DNA of 64,000 nucleotides from Arbacia lixula (Eukaryota; Echinodermata; Echinoidea; Arbacioida; Arbaciidae), in contig OZ022594.1 of NCBI GenBank assembly GCA_963669155.1, positions 18,829,274 through 18,893,273 of the forward strand, given 5' to 3'. Positions 1 through 11,735 of this stretch are shown here, in pieces. A program made the position numbers and the translations under genes. The notes under the pieces were generated by a model. The model had not been told where the DNA came from and did no database searches. It was given only the letters and a program-made list of their open reading frames with translations. Position 1 is the stretch's first letter; every line of letters begins with the position of its first letter.

Positions 1-1195
1 TAACGAACACGATTGCCTAGCAACGGTTTCTCAGAGAGAACAAAAGAAATGTAGAGTCTTATTTCGCTTGTCCACTTCTGTTGGATTGCATCAATACTTT
101 TGTGAGGAAAAGAGATATCAGCGAACAAAAATTAACAGTTTTTTAAAGTAAAATATCTCATTTGCACGCAAATTCACGCAAACTCTGTTAATGAAAGTAA
201 GCAGCTTAATATATGATTTTGATAATGATTGAATCCGACATTTCCGGAAATCTCCGGAAAGTGAAGAAATTTGTTAATTATGTAAGTAAGAATATTATCT
301 TATATCTCCGTTTGTGCATCATTCAACAATTATTTAGAAGAAAAACGAATACAGGATCTTTAGAGGTGTTGCCCCTTAACTTTCTTGAAAATTGCAAAAA
401 AATGTGATAAGAAACACAGCTTCGAGAAACAAAACAGGCAATTAAAGATACTGCTTTCCAAGTTGACGATAGCAAAATGACGGTGCCGCGCATGGGACTT
501 CAAAGCATTGCAGTGATTGTGGAATGCTTTTGACATTCATTAGCACGCTTTAGTATCCATACAGATGTTTGAATATATTATGGTTGAGTTGTCCCTCCTT
601 CCTAACACATCCCTGGTGTTACGAAGGAGTAGAAACTCGAGCATAATATATTCAAACATCTTTATGGGTTCTAAAGCGTGCTCATGAATGCCAAAAGCAT
701 TCCATAATCATGACAATGCTTTGATGTTCCATGTGCCGTGCCGACATTTAGCTGATGTCAACTTGAAAAGAAATTTCTTTAATTTCCCATTTGTCTGTAG
801 ACGTTTTGTTTTTGACAAATTTGTTTGCAAACTTTAAGGAAGTTAACGGCAGATAATGACAGATCCTTTACTCTGCTTTTGTTTCGAAAAGTATTGAGGA
901 ATCATTAAAAATCGGACATATAAGCTATTTTTATTACTTACAAAATTGGCCAATTTCTTCACTTTCCGACAACTTGTGCATCTGGGGGATTCAACCACTC
1001 TCAAAATGATATATTAAGCTGTGTATTATCATTAACGGCGTTTGTGTGTGTTTGCGTGAAACAGAGATATTTCACTTGAAAAACTTGTTTATTTGTGTTT
1101 GCTGATACCTGTTATGCTCATGGAAGTATTAACAGAACGGGACAAGCGAAATGAGACTGTAAATTTCTTTTGTCCTCTCCGAGAAGCCGTTGCCA
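1..1195. repeat. Large foldback (inverted-repeat) element
   Basis: The two halves are imperfect reverse complements around a centre near 610. Bases 1-70 (with AGCAACGGTTTCTCAGAGAG) pair with about 1140-1195 (CTCTCCGAGAAGCCGTTGCC), and GTTTGAATATATTATG near 567 pairs with CATAATATATTCAAAC near 641. The left end may extend outside the window, so no target duplication could be read. No coding potential was seen. It is probably a non-autonomous DNA transposon of unknown family. Confidence 0.7.
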
Positions 1196-1359
1196 CACAA
1201 TCATATTCATAATTGTTCAAACACCTGAACAGCACCTGTTGAGAACACATAACTTTTCAGCGGCTTGGCACATGGGTTCAAAGGAAGAAAGTTGCTTCAT
1301 ATCCTTCCATAACACATCCCTGTTCAGACGGAGCAGCAGGCCATCTTTGATAATATTTA

Positions 1360-2157
1360 CGGGGAAAGTCCACACTGACGTTAATTTGGTTTTAATAAAA
1401 GCAGAAACATGATAAAACATTAAGTGAAGGTTTTACGAAAATCCGTGAAAGGATGAGAGAGTTATCATTGTTTAAAGTTTCGATTTTGTGACGCCGGTAT
1501 ATGCATATCCTTTTGCGAAAATAGACATTGACAAAAATAGTACACAATATAGGGGAGAGCATCTCGCACGTACCGTCACAAAATCAAAACTTAAACTTTA
1601 ACTTTCTTATCCTTTGACTGCATGATCTTCGTCAAACCTCCACTAATATCAAAATAAACTTAGTTCACCCTGGAAAAGGGTTGGTTTCAAGAAAATCAGA
1701 AACATGAAAGAAACATATAAATGAAGGTCTGGCGACAATCGGTCAAAGGAAAAGAAAGATTTTGACATTTCAATTTTATGACGTCACGTGCGAGGTTCTC
1801 CTCCATATGTTGTGCACAATATAATTACAGAAATTGCTCTTTTTCTGTTTTTGACAACGGAATTTTTATTTTTTTGGCATACAGATTTGTATATAAAAAC
1901 GTATTGCTGAAGATGTATCAAATGCACGGGTACAAGGATGCATATATATTTTAGAGAAAATTTTCAAAAAACAATTGTACACAACATAATGGGAGAGCAC
2001 CTTGCACGTGACGTCAAATTATCAAAATGCTAAAAGATCAAAACTTTCTTATTTTCATCAAACCTTCTCTAATATGTTTCTTTGATATGTCTCCTTTTAT
2101 TGAAACAAAAGTAATTCCAGTGTGAACCATCCCTTTAACCTCAGTGTGGACTTTTCC
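1360..2157. mobile_element. TTAA-family MITE, outer copy with a nested relative
   Basis: The ends are inverted: GGAAAGTCCACACTGA near 1360 matches the reverse complement of TCAGTGTGGACTTTTCC near 2157. A second copy (about 1660-2134) sits inside. Its right end reads GAACCATCCCT followed by TTAA at 2135-2138. Both carry the inner motif GACGTCACGTGCGAGG in opposite orientations. The same family occurs at 9704-10139. The nested copy's end and the outer end together make up the DNA just before the P450 acceptor at 2189. Confidence 0.65.
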
Positions 2158-2189
2158 TTTAAGTTTCTTGCATTGTTCTCCGTGCACAG

Positions 2190-5100
2190 GTATGGCGACA
2201 TCTTTACCATCGAACAAGGATATCGTCATTTGGTCTTCCTCGGAAGCCTTGAGGCCGTTCAGGACGCGATGGTCAAGCAAGCTAGCGTCACGAGCGGCCG
2301 AGAGGAACTTTTTGAATTTACTGCCGTTTTGAAATACCGAGGTATGGTTATTGCTCATAACAAACCCAATTTCCTCAAGCTTTTCATTACTCTTTTATTT
2401 AATTTTTTATATTAGTATTATATACCCAGTGTGGCCAATTCGGTGGTTACACATCGTTTTACGAAAAAACCCAAAACAATATAGGCCTATATCTTATTTT
2501 GCAGTGAACTATAACACGGTTAAAAATATATATAAATATCATTACTTGAACAAATAGTATGGGGTATAACCTTTTTGGCACAAAACCAAACATAACGTGG
2601 GTTTACAAAATACAACAATGAAATTATTTTTTGCCCTGAACAATAACACAGTTGTAAATATAATTGCAATAACCAGGGGCCGTGATCCGTTTTTAGACAA
2701 GCGGTAAAATAATGTAGCTTTAATAATAATAATGATTATATTCAGTTCTTGTATAGCGCATAACACATAGCTACGCATGTCCCTATGCACTTTGATGATT
2801 TATTAAGGTATGAAATTAGAAAGTAAGTAAAGAGTGTTGGGCACTGAGTTCATTACGTGTTGAGCAGATGCTTTTTTAAAGGTGATATTCATAGAAAATC
2901 CAAAATTATGAAGATATTCATCTACAGAAAGCTTATAAGCCATACAATGAGCACGGATGACATTCAAACAATATATCACTTTCCAAAAAGCGAAATTAGG
3001 GTGAAAACAATCACCGTATTCTCGGGGACAAATTTGCCCTACTGTCATCCGAAACGGCCTTTAGGTCTGACGTAAGAAAAGGGATGCGTTATTGTGCGTC
3101 AAACATGCCAATCCGCAGCTTCTTTTCCGCCAGAAGCATCATGCATTGTTAATGAAACTGTGATGGCAGTTGCTAGTGGATTAACAAGTGTGATACACAA
3201 TGGTCATTGTGAAGCGTATCCCGGCTGTGACGAACACACAACATCACTTTCCTTGAGGTGATTTCGTAGGTCAGGAAGAGAGTCAATTTAGTAAAATTTG
3301 ACTTTCATTAAACACAAAACTGAACACTTTCATGGCATGTTAGCTGCATAAATTGCTTTAATAACTCATTCAATTATAAAATAAACTATATTCATTTGAT
3401 TTTATTTCCTATGAATATCACCTTTAAGGAAATCTTAAACTTATCTAAATCATGTACATTTCTCAAATAATTAGGAAGTGCATTCCATAAGACGGAAGAG
3501 GCATGTGCAAATGAGCGTTCACCATATGTTTTGGTAGCAACGGGAGGAATAGGAAACAGCTGCTTTGTGCTTGATCTTAGAGTACGAGTAGTCTGATGCA
3601 AAGTTAATAGTTCGGTCAAATATGATGGAGCTATCTCATGGAAGCATTGAAATGCAAAAACTAGTAATTTGAAAGAAATGAGGGCGGTTTATGAAGTGGG
3701 AGGAATTATTGTCAGTCGCGCATACACACACACATTCGGGACAATGTTGGTGTGCCCTTTTATTCTCTATTGTACATTTACTCCCACTAAGTCGATATTT
3801 TGGATAATATTTTCCTAATTAACAAAGATTTGGCAATAGTTAACTTTTGAAGACTGCAAAATGAAGGCGTATATTACCTTTCAGCTCAATTCAAGCTTCC
3901 ATTCATGTTGGAATGATAACTTATCCATATACTTATATAAATATGGTTGTTTTTTGAACGAGGTACCTGGACGGACTGCCAGTCTCAGCCGAAAATTTAG
4001 GATTTAGAGATAGAAGGGGCGTGGACTGCAAACTTCTTGGATATTGATGTGTTAATAAAATTGTATTTGCTAAGATCACTGCTGTTTGTTTTACCCACAT
4101 ACATGACATACATGTAGTTTAGAACCAGTTTCCTCGACAACATGATCATATGACGTCAAACTTCGGTACTCTATTGACAAAGGCAACATTCAAGACAGTC
4201 ATGTCCTGTTGAAATATTGATCAGTAAGATGGTTGCATTGTATTTTAAACATCACATTGTTGAGTGGTCATTCGAAATGAAGGACACCCATTTCTCTGTT
4301 TTTCTTAGGAGGGGTTATCTTCTCTGAAGGGGAGGAATGGCTGGCCCATCGCAAATTCTCTCTCGGTGCTCTCAGGCATTTCGGCATGGGTAAGAAGGTC
4401 ATGGAGGAGTCTATCATGGAAGAAGCGCAGCTGCTGCGGGGAGCTATCGGTGAGCAGGCGGGCCAGAGTATCAACCCTTTCTTCCTCTTCATGAACGCCG
4501 TATCGAATATCGTCTGCGCCATCACATTCGGGCATCGGTTCGAGTATTCCGACCCGAAGTTCAAGGATATAGTCTCGCTGTTGAATAAATTCGTCGCGGA
4601 GAACCCCGGCGCATTGTCTGATCTCCCGAGCTTCATCATCAACGACCACAGAAGGGCGCTCCTCGACCTCCGTCGCCATCTGGAGGACGAGGTCAAAGAG
4701 CACGAGAGGACCTTTGACTGCGAAAGCGAGAACGATGCCAGAGACATCATCGACATGTATTTGTTTGAGGGGAAGCGCGCAGAAAAAGCGGCGATTGCGA
4801 CGAAGCTGGCTGTCGACAAGACCTGGACCCTCGCCTTCGATTTCTTCCTGGCGGGAACAGAAACCACAGCCACTACCATTCTGTGGGCACTCCTCTTCAT
4901 AGCGGGACATCCAGAAATCCAAGAAAAGGTATTCGCCTCTTTAGGTGTTATATGTAGATTTTATTTTATCAAGCAATGTGTATTGACTCCAGTGCGTGGA
5001 GTGTGGCTTACAATGTGCGTCGGACCTCACTTATTTGAACGCATCTATCCCAGGGACGGCGGGGGAAGGGGTAAGGGTAGATGTGTCGTGTGTGTAGGAG

Positions 5101-6567
5101 TATGTGATGGGCGATATAGACCGCCTGGCTTTCCTGAACCCTTATTCCATTGTCCCAATTTACTTAAAGATTAGAAAGAACTTTAAGCTTAAGTTCACGG
5201 TACACTAATTGTAATCCTGAACAGGGCCGGTGGTTAGATTCTTTCATTTAGAATCGCTTTGAAAGGAGCAGTACTAAGAAATGAAGCGATGTACATGATG
5301 TACGGACACAGTGAGTGAGAATTAAAAAAAATATTTGTTGTGTGACAGATAAGCACTGAAAAGATTTCTCACAAACAGACAAAACATTATTTTCTTTTCT
5401 GAGGTGAATTCCGGCGTCCGACTTTCTCCCCAAAGAGCCTCCTGGAGTATTTTCGGGAATAACGACGTGTGTTCTCATACATTGTGTGTATAGATCGTGG
5501 CCGAAATCAACTCAGTGGTCGGGTCCGCTCGAGCACCTCAGATAGCGGACCGGAAATCCATGCCGTACACGGAAGCGACGCTGGCCGAAACCCTGCGATC
5601 ACGCCCGATCACGCCCTTCGGCATCCCTCACAGAGCCACGGAGAACCTGAAGGTTGGCGGCTATGACCTTCCGCGAGGCATTGTGGTCGCCGCCAACATC
5701 TTCCGTATTCAACATGATCCGAAGATCTGGGGTGACCCGGAAGTATTCCGACCCGAACGATTCCTGTCCGAGGACGGAAAGACGGTCATTAATCACGAAG
5801 CGTTGTTAACGTTCGGTGTCGGTAAGAGCAGACTCATCTTTTCAGTAATAGTAATTTTAAGCCACAGTGCATAAATACCTAAGTTGAACTATTCAATGCT
5901 GATAATGTATCTAGAATATATTTTCACGATTGTTTTCCCTTTCATATAAAAAGATTTATTAAATAATTCTTCCAATAAATAGGGCCTAATATGAACATAT
6001 CAAGTAAGTATTTCTAAATTCTTGAGGAAACGTCCACGTATCTTTCAGTTCCTAAAAGCAATTTCCGGCAAATTTTCCCATCTTTTCGAAGATGGAAGAG
6101 GTTCGTTTATGTGTGTTATGACCCAACAATGATAAAGTCATTCAATGCAGCAGTGCGTGTATGGAATATGCATCTTCAGTGTAACCGCGTAATCTCCGAA
6201 TGATCATCACTAATTATAACTATTTATGATGCTTCTTTATCAATTATGTCAGATTATGTGTCATAATGCATTGCGCAGCGCCATCATGAAATATTGTGCA
6301 TGCATAATATTTCTGCTAATCTATTTCCGAGAAATATTGAGTTTATATTAATGTGTAATGTTAAGCAAATGTCATAACACATCGTACACAGTCATCAATA
6401 TTATCCTTCATGGATGTTGAAAGAGATACTGTAATTTCACATTCACGTTACGACTCATTGCTTGAACTTATATGGACACAAATAGTACAAGTTCATGTCG
6501 CTGCATGCAGTTTATTCTCATTTTTGTCACATTCCTCAATAAGCAATGATAACAAGTAATCATTCAT

Positions 6568-6620
<53 letters not shown>

Positions 6621-6632
6621 TAATAATAATAA

Positions 6633-6663
<31 letters not shown>

Positions 6664-6731
6664 AATTATTATTATAGTAATGGCAATAGCAATAATAATG
6701 ATAATAATAATAATAATAAGAATAATAATAG

Positions 6732-6763
<32 letters not shown>

Positions 6764-7011
6764 GTAACGATCGAATAAAATCTTAATTTTAAGAGTTCTA
6801 CGCATCAATTGCATCGTGTGCTTTTATTGCAGGCCGCCGCGCGTGCCTCGGAGAGAATCTAGCCAGGATGGAGATGTTCCTTTTCCTCACCACCACCCTC
6901 CAGCATTTCAAGGTGACCTTCCCGCCGGGAATCGAGCCGGACTACAGCTTCGGCCACAGGGTCACCACGCTGTCCCCCAAGTCCTTCAATCTCATTTTTA
7001 ATGAGCGGTAG
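2190..7011 (+). CDS. Cytochrome P450, clan 2 (CYP2-like), 5'-partial
   Basis: Four exons join in phase: 2190-2341, 4309-4928, 5494-5821 and 6833-7011, giving about 425 residues to a TAG stop. All introns are GT-AG. P450s of this clan are haem-thiolate monooxygenases, usually anchored in the endoplasmic reticulum. Visible landmarks are YGDIFTI (early beta sheet), [18 protein letters not shown] (helix C, with the WxxxR-type motif), AGTETTATT (helix I oxygen-binding groove), ETLR (helix K ExxR), FRPERF (PERF) and [11 protein letters not shown] (haem-ligand Cys loop). The family is about 500 residues long, so roughly 75 N-terminal residues (membrane anchor, proline hinge) are missing and should lie on an exon left of the window. 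The Cys-loop exon begins with a phase-1 intron inside the conserved Gly. No disabling change was seen. The substrate cannot be inferred. Confidence 0.93.
2706..2800 (-). repeat. LINE 3' tail remnant
   Basis: Read on the minus strand, a GCGCTATACAAG-type 3' segment runs into (ATT)n at 2725-2737. This is the usual end of CR1/L2-like LINEs and the SINEs that borrow their tails. It resembles the tail at 35636-35720. The rest of intron 1 of the P450 between 2800 and 3390 shows no further feature I could name. Confidence 0.45.
3392..3690 (-). mobile_element. LINE (CR1/L2-like) ORF2 C-terminal fragment
   Basis: The minus strand reads [19 protein letters not shown], then TLRSST, then [19 protein letters not shown] and a closing FKISLK. 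This order is characteristic of the end of the reverse transcriptase ORF of CR1/L2-type non-LTR retrotransposons. It is 5'-truncated, as most LINE insertions are, and it lies in the first visible intron of the P450. A related fragment is at 35769-36060. Confidence 0.75.
3700..4300. other. P450 intron, no feature recognised
   Basis: This is unique-looking AT-rich intron between the LINE fragment and the 4309 exon. I saw only a short CA run near 3723 and an ordinary acceptor tract ending TTTTTCTTAG at 4308. Confidence 0.5.
5880..6560. other. Last P450 intron, no feature recognised
   Basis: Between the 5821 donor and the AAT array I saw no repeat family or open frame. The DNA is AT-rich, with ordinary intron composition. 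Confidence 0.5.
6571..6770. repeat. (AAT)n / (AAG)n microsatellite
   Basis: AAT repeats run to about 6632, AAG repeats to about 6665, and then an interrupted AAT/AAC/GAT mixture follows. The array sits in the last P450 intron and ends about 60 bases before the 6832 acceptor. The open frames across it (poly-Ile, poly-Tyr) are repeat artefacts. Confidence 0.95.
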
Positions 7012-7063
7012 ATAGAGGGGGCCGTATAGTACCAGTCCCATCAGATCCATCTAAACACATCAA

Positions 7064-7793
7064 AAAAGTAAGTCCCCGCCTAAGCAAAATAGCATAACAT
7101 TTTATCAAAGAGGCTTTGGGCAAAATAACTTGGCAGGATTGTTTCTTAACTTATTGACTAACTTATGTGTGAAAATAACATTAATCCAATCAGTCATGCA
7201 TGAGTGGGCAAATTTCAAAGGCAAAAGTCACAAGAGTAATTTTGGGATTCTGTCATATGAATTTTTGACGAATTCCATTTCTGGTGCATAATTTATGTCC
7301 TTTCAATGTTTATCATCCATCTGTCGATGCACTAACACTTATCCAGACACTTAACCCATTGTTCTGGTTGAGTGAGCACCGTTTAACAAATACTCATCGC
7401 TCTTGAGTTTTAAACTTTTAAAAACCCTTAATTTTTTGAAAAAAAATAAAGTTCTGGATATTTTGACAAAGACGTAATATGACCTGTTATGTAAACATTA
7501 GTCTCATTTTCGTCTCATGGTTGAGTGAAAAAACCATAAAAATCGCTCAAGAAATGCCAAAATGTATTGTCAAAACGGCATAAACAATTACCATTATGAC
7601 TTTTGAAAAGTGACATTTTTGCCTATAAAATGCTCACTCATGCATGACTAATTGGATTAAAGTGATTTTCACACAGAAGTTATTAAATAAGTTAAGGAAC
7701 AATCCTGCCAAATTATTTTGCCCAAAACCTCTTCGATAAAAAGTTATGCTGTTTTGCTTAGGGGGGGGGGGGGGGGGGGGGACTTACTTTTTT
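7064..7793. mobile_element. Long-TIR non-autonomous DNA element
   Basis: Arms of about 165 bases are reverse complements. The left arm starts AAAAAGTAAGTCCCCGCC and contains GGCAGGATTGTTTCTTAAC. The right arm contains GTTAAGGAACAATCCTGCC and ends GACTTACTTTTTT. The tips also agree at the CATGCATGAGTG / CACTCATGCATG core. The right arm has a run of 21 G at 7761-7781 where the left arm has only four C. It begins about 50 bases after the P450 stop. The target duplication is unclear. Confidence 0.8.
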
Positions 7794-7803
7794 TGTTGTG
7801 CTT

Positions 7804-8015
7804 ATATACAGAGTTTGGCCAACTCGGTTTCATTCGGCTACAACATGGCGCATATCCTTTTTTTATTCGCTTGCCCAACAAAGCAACACGCGCCATGTTG
7901 TAAACTATTGAAACCAAGTTGGCCAAACTCTGTTTATAGATGGCTCTGAGTATCATAGAGCGTGTACCAGTACACACAGAGCCAGCTGTACACACTGTGT
8001 ATAGCTGGCTCGCAG
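7804..8015. repeat. Short palindromic MITE (to 7940) plus hairpin
   Basis: CAGAGTTTGGCCAACTCGG near 7808 is the reverse complement of CCAAGTTGGCCAAACTCTG near 7913, and the inner parts ACATGGCGC / GCGCCATGT also pair. This makes a foldback of about 137 bases. At about 7979-8012 a separate hairpin, GAGCCAGCTGTACACA against TGTGTATAGCTGGCTC, follows directly. Confidence 0.7.
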
Positions 8016-8198
8016 TGCGCAGAGCTATATGACAGTCCCTAGCTGTTACCTCGTTGTGTGCCACACGTGATTTTTCTTTTTTTTGAGAGGTAATACATAC
8101 AAGTCACATAGAGGGCATAGCTGGCACACAAAGGGTATGTTCCAAATATGAATCTAGTCACAAGTCATACATCCAAACACAAACTGGGGCATGGTTAA

Positions 8199-8537
8199 AA
8201 CGAATATACGCCTACTGTACTGAGAAGACCAAAAAAAAATAAAAAACTTCAAAAGGGCGATCATGGGGAATCTTCTTGCCAGTGGTCTTAGATTCCATGT
8301 ATTGTCCATTTTTAGAAAATTGATGAAAGTGATTTGCAATCAAATGATCCAAATTTGGAGTAATTAATGATTTAAAAAATGTTCGGTCCGAACTTTTCGA
8401 TGATTTGTGATTTGATTACTTATTACTCAAAATGTGGATCAGTTGAGGGCACATCACTTTCAGCAAGTTTCTTAAATGGACAGTACATGGATTTAAGACC
8501 ATTGGTAAGAAAATTGCTTATGATTACATGTAAGTTT
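8199..8537. mobile_element. Palindromic TTAA MITE, copy A (old, right end lost)
   Basis: It shares TACTGTACTG..GAAG, AATCTTCTTGCCA, a central TTCGGTCCGAAC palindrome and the mirrored right arm with copies B-F. TTAA at 8195-8198 precedes the left end. It is the most diverged copy and its right terminus is not recognisable. Confidence 0.7.
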
Positions 8538-8539
8538 TT

Positions 8540-9340
8540 GTGAAGGGAGTAATTCGAGTGGTCTTTATAGACAGGTGATCTTTAAATGACAGGTGCTATC
8601 ATATTTACGCTGTTGTGAAAGATTTAATATGAGTGGTCCTTATAAATATGCGGTCTTTATAGACAGGTGTTAATACATACAAGCTACTGTGAAGGCATTG
8701 AAGAAGTGATTCGCAGACAAGTAGTTTTCACAGAAAGATTGTCTTTATTGAAGGGTGAAATTTCGTGCGAGATGCTGTGAAGAGATTCACAATGAAGGGA
8801 TTCAGGTTAAAGTGCATGGTCTTATAAGACCGGTAGTCTTCATAGGTTGCGTTCATGCGACACTATTTTGCCCTCGAATCATTATTACAATTATGATTCA
8901 AAACGCCTATCTGCAGAATCACGATTGCGTTCAGACGAAATTAAATATAAACGTGATTCAAATAATTTCCGCGTTTCAAACATGAAACGCGGAAAAGGGA
9001 ACTTTTGGAAAGACGTTTCTGTAGAATCACGTTCGAAAAAGGTCGCTTGAACGCAACCGTGATTTGAATCATGATTCTATGACGTCATTGTGTCGGCCTA
9101 CTTCCGGTGCTATTCAAGCAGAGGAACCCGAGGAGAAACTTGATTGGAGAGAAGGTCGTCTGAACGCTGATTCTGTCGTTATCGTGATTCATGTTTGCGT
9201 TTTGAATCATGATTCAAATCATGATTCAAATCTTGATTCTGGCGATGGTCACATGAACGCAACCATAGACAAGGGCAATTACTTGCAAGCTACTATAAAG
9301 CGATTCACTCAAGTTGGGTAGTCTTTATAGACAGCTGGTA
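8540..9340. repeat. Degenerate tandem repeat with GTCTTTATAGACAGG word
   Basis: GGTCTTTATAGACAGGTG-type words recur around 8560, 8650, 8750 (decayed), 8825 and 9310, spaced roughly 80-90 bases and interspersed with GCTACTGTGAAG/GATTCAC. The array is interrupted by the MITE at 8845-9264. Confidence 0.65.
8845..9264. mobile_element. 420-base MITE with GGTTGCGTTCATG ends
   Basis: The left end GGTTGCGTTCATGCGAC and right end GTCACATGAACGCAACC are inverted. ATA flanks both sides (8842-8844 and 9265-9267). The host repeat word GTCTTNATAGACA is split exactly there, so the empty site can be read. The interior is full of GATTCA/TGAATC words, such as GAATCATGATTCAAATC. There is no coding capacity. Confidence 0.85.
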
Positions 9341-9703
9341 TGAATGAATAGACAGTGTTTTTGTTGACAGGTGGAAATTATCAAATCAATATTGTCAATC
9401 GAGGAGAAAAGTGATTGGGTAACTAATGTTTTTAAGTACTTTTCGTAACCCCAGGAATGTGTGTGAGTAGCACACAATGATGTTAAATTAATATTAACGA
9501 ATTAGTCATTGTAATTCATTTTAAACATGTTTTAACTCTTATGATGGTTATCATGATTGTATATTGTGGAGAATATATTGTGGGTACTCTAGGAGTTGTT
9601 TTTTTTTCGAGGGTTCAAGAAATTAATGTCATATTTCGATGAAAAGTAAGCTCCTTATCACCATTAACAATGTCCATATTCTATCATCTAACCAATGTCT
9701 TAA

Positions 9704-10139
9704 AGGAATAGGTCACCCTATTTTTTTTTTTTTTTTTTTTGGGGGGGGGGGGGGGGTCAATAAAAGGAGACAAAAGAAAGAAACTTATTAGTAAAGGTTT
9801 GAGGAAAATTGGTCGAACGTTTTTAAGTGTTTATTTTGTGACGTCACGTGCGAGGTGCTCTCTTATATTATACAATTTTTTTGGAAAATGTCAATTTTCT
9901 CGAAAGGATATTTACCATTTCACCTGTGCGTTTGATATATCATTAGACACTTTTTTACACACATATTGCTATGAAAAGAATGTATTCCTTCATCAAAGAA
10001 TAGAATTTATGGAAAAAAAGTAGTACACAACATACATGACATATGGGAGAGAACCTCGGATGTGACGTCACAACACCAAAACTTAAAAAAATCATAACTT
10101 TCTTATCCTTTGACCAATTTACGTGAACTAAAAATCCCT
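9704..10139. mobile_element. TTAA-family MITE (436 bases)
   Basis: TTAA duplications lie at 9700-9703 and 10140-10143. The left end reads AGGAATAGGTCACCCT. The inner palindromic motifs TGTGACGTCACGTGCGAGGT (left) and ACCTCGGATGTGACGTCACA (right) match the element at 1660-2134. A T20/G16 run at 9721-9756 lies just inside the left end. Confidence 0.82.
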
Positions 10140-10143
10140 TTAA

Positions 10144-10760
10144 ACATGTAGGTGAGTGATAGCAGTGAGGTGTAGGGGGGCCTCGCTGGTTATACACGAG
10201 GTGTGAGTGGGTCGGTGCGAATGGTGTGCGCACGGTCACGTTGCATGGTTTAAACAGGGAGGTGTAAAAAATAAAGTAAATCAAAAAATAAATAGCTTGC
10301 AAAACATTGCCAGACAAAATTTACCGATGCATACAGCAAAATGTACCGATACATGGCAGAATTACCGAGGCATGGCAATCAATTACCACGTATTTGGCAA
10401 GGAAATTAACATTGCAATATTTGGGGTACAATGTTGGGGGACAAGCTCCAAAATAAGCAGTACAGCTCCAAATTGTTTATGGTTTGTGTTGAAATGCAAC
10501 TTAGAATGCATACGGGGAAAATGTATTAAGATGAAGGAGAGTTGTTAGATTCTAACACCTATTGTATAATATCATATTAATGCGTGGAAAGAGTTACTTT
10601 TCGCATATTTGTTTGGTTCAATAAAGGTGAAATAATCTTTAATTGTGTCGATGGTATTCTTCTTTGACTTCCTAGCTGAGTCTAGAGCCAGCAATGTGTT
10701 ATGAAAAAAAAATGGGCCATGTAAAATAAAAAAAAAATTGCCCTCCAAGCACATACATAT

Positions 10761-10805
<45 letters not shown>

Positions 10806-11735
10806 CCACACACTTTTTTTCCAGTATTTTTTTTAATTTGTATTTCATTCAAACAAAATTATTACATAAAGCATGGACTTCACCTGAAGTATACAAAGTA
10901 TTTCATTTATAGCTATATATGGTTATCAATAAGTTGATAACAAAATTACATACTCAATGATAAACAAATTATTTAAAATTACATGCTCAATGATAATACA
11001 AATTATGCTAAAATGAAAAAGAGGAAATAATGAAATCAATTTATCAAAAATATCTGAACCCCCAACCCCATGCAACTAGCTAAAACTACCCAAGCCCAAG
11101 TGCAAACACACATACACACATACACACACACACACACACATACACACACTTCCAACACCAACACACATCACGTACACATAAACACACACATATAGACACA
11201 CTATGCTTACCCGCTGTCATTCAAATTTGAGCTGCAATGTTTTCAGACCTCAATTTGTAAAGTTTCCCATTTCTGGAGGTGGATCTGTAATCTGCCCGCT
11301 TTAATTGCCAAATTCTTCTACTCCTCTATAAAATCCTTTATAATTTGACGTATCTTAACCCTGGGAGGTAAGTCGCTTGTTCTACACATCAAAATAGTAT
11401 ATTTCTATTGCCATAACTGTTTAACCTTCGCACAATGTAGGAATAAGTGTGGATACGTTTCAGGTTCTTTATTACAAAAGGAGCACACACACACACATAC
11501 TCACACACATACACACACATACACACACTAGCTGTTTTTTTTTTTAAAAATACTATTATGTTGCTTTCATTTTTTTCTGCTATAATCAAAACCAAATTTA
11601 ACATTAGGGTGGACTTTTCGTTTAACAAAAGAGTGTGATTGGCAACGAAGAATTCACCAGGTATGGGTGAGTAATATTGTCAAAGCGATCACGTCCTCAC
11701 CATGATTCTCATGATGTTGCCCCCCCCCCCCTCCA
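10144..11735. other. Spacer with CA microsatellites
   Basis: CA/TG repeats lie at about 10765-10803, 11105-11150 and 11486-11530. Near 11605 GGGTGGACTTTTCGTTTAAC looks like a terminal scrap of the TTAA family. No gene was recognised. Confidence 0.7.

Noticed and set aside
4268-4922. Two long minus-strand frames opposite the P450 exon
   Set aside because: They are shadows of a real coding exon that has P450 motifs on plus.
6566-6814. Poly-Ile and poly-Tyr frames
   Set aside because: These are translations of the AAT/AAG microsatellite in the P450 intron.
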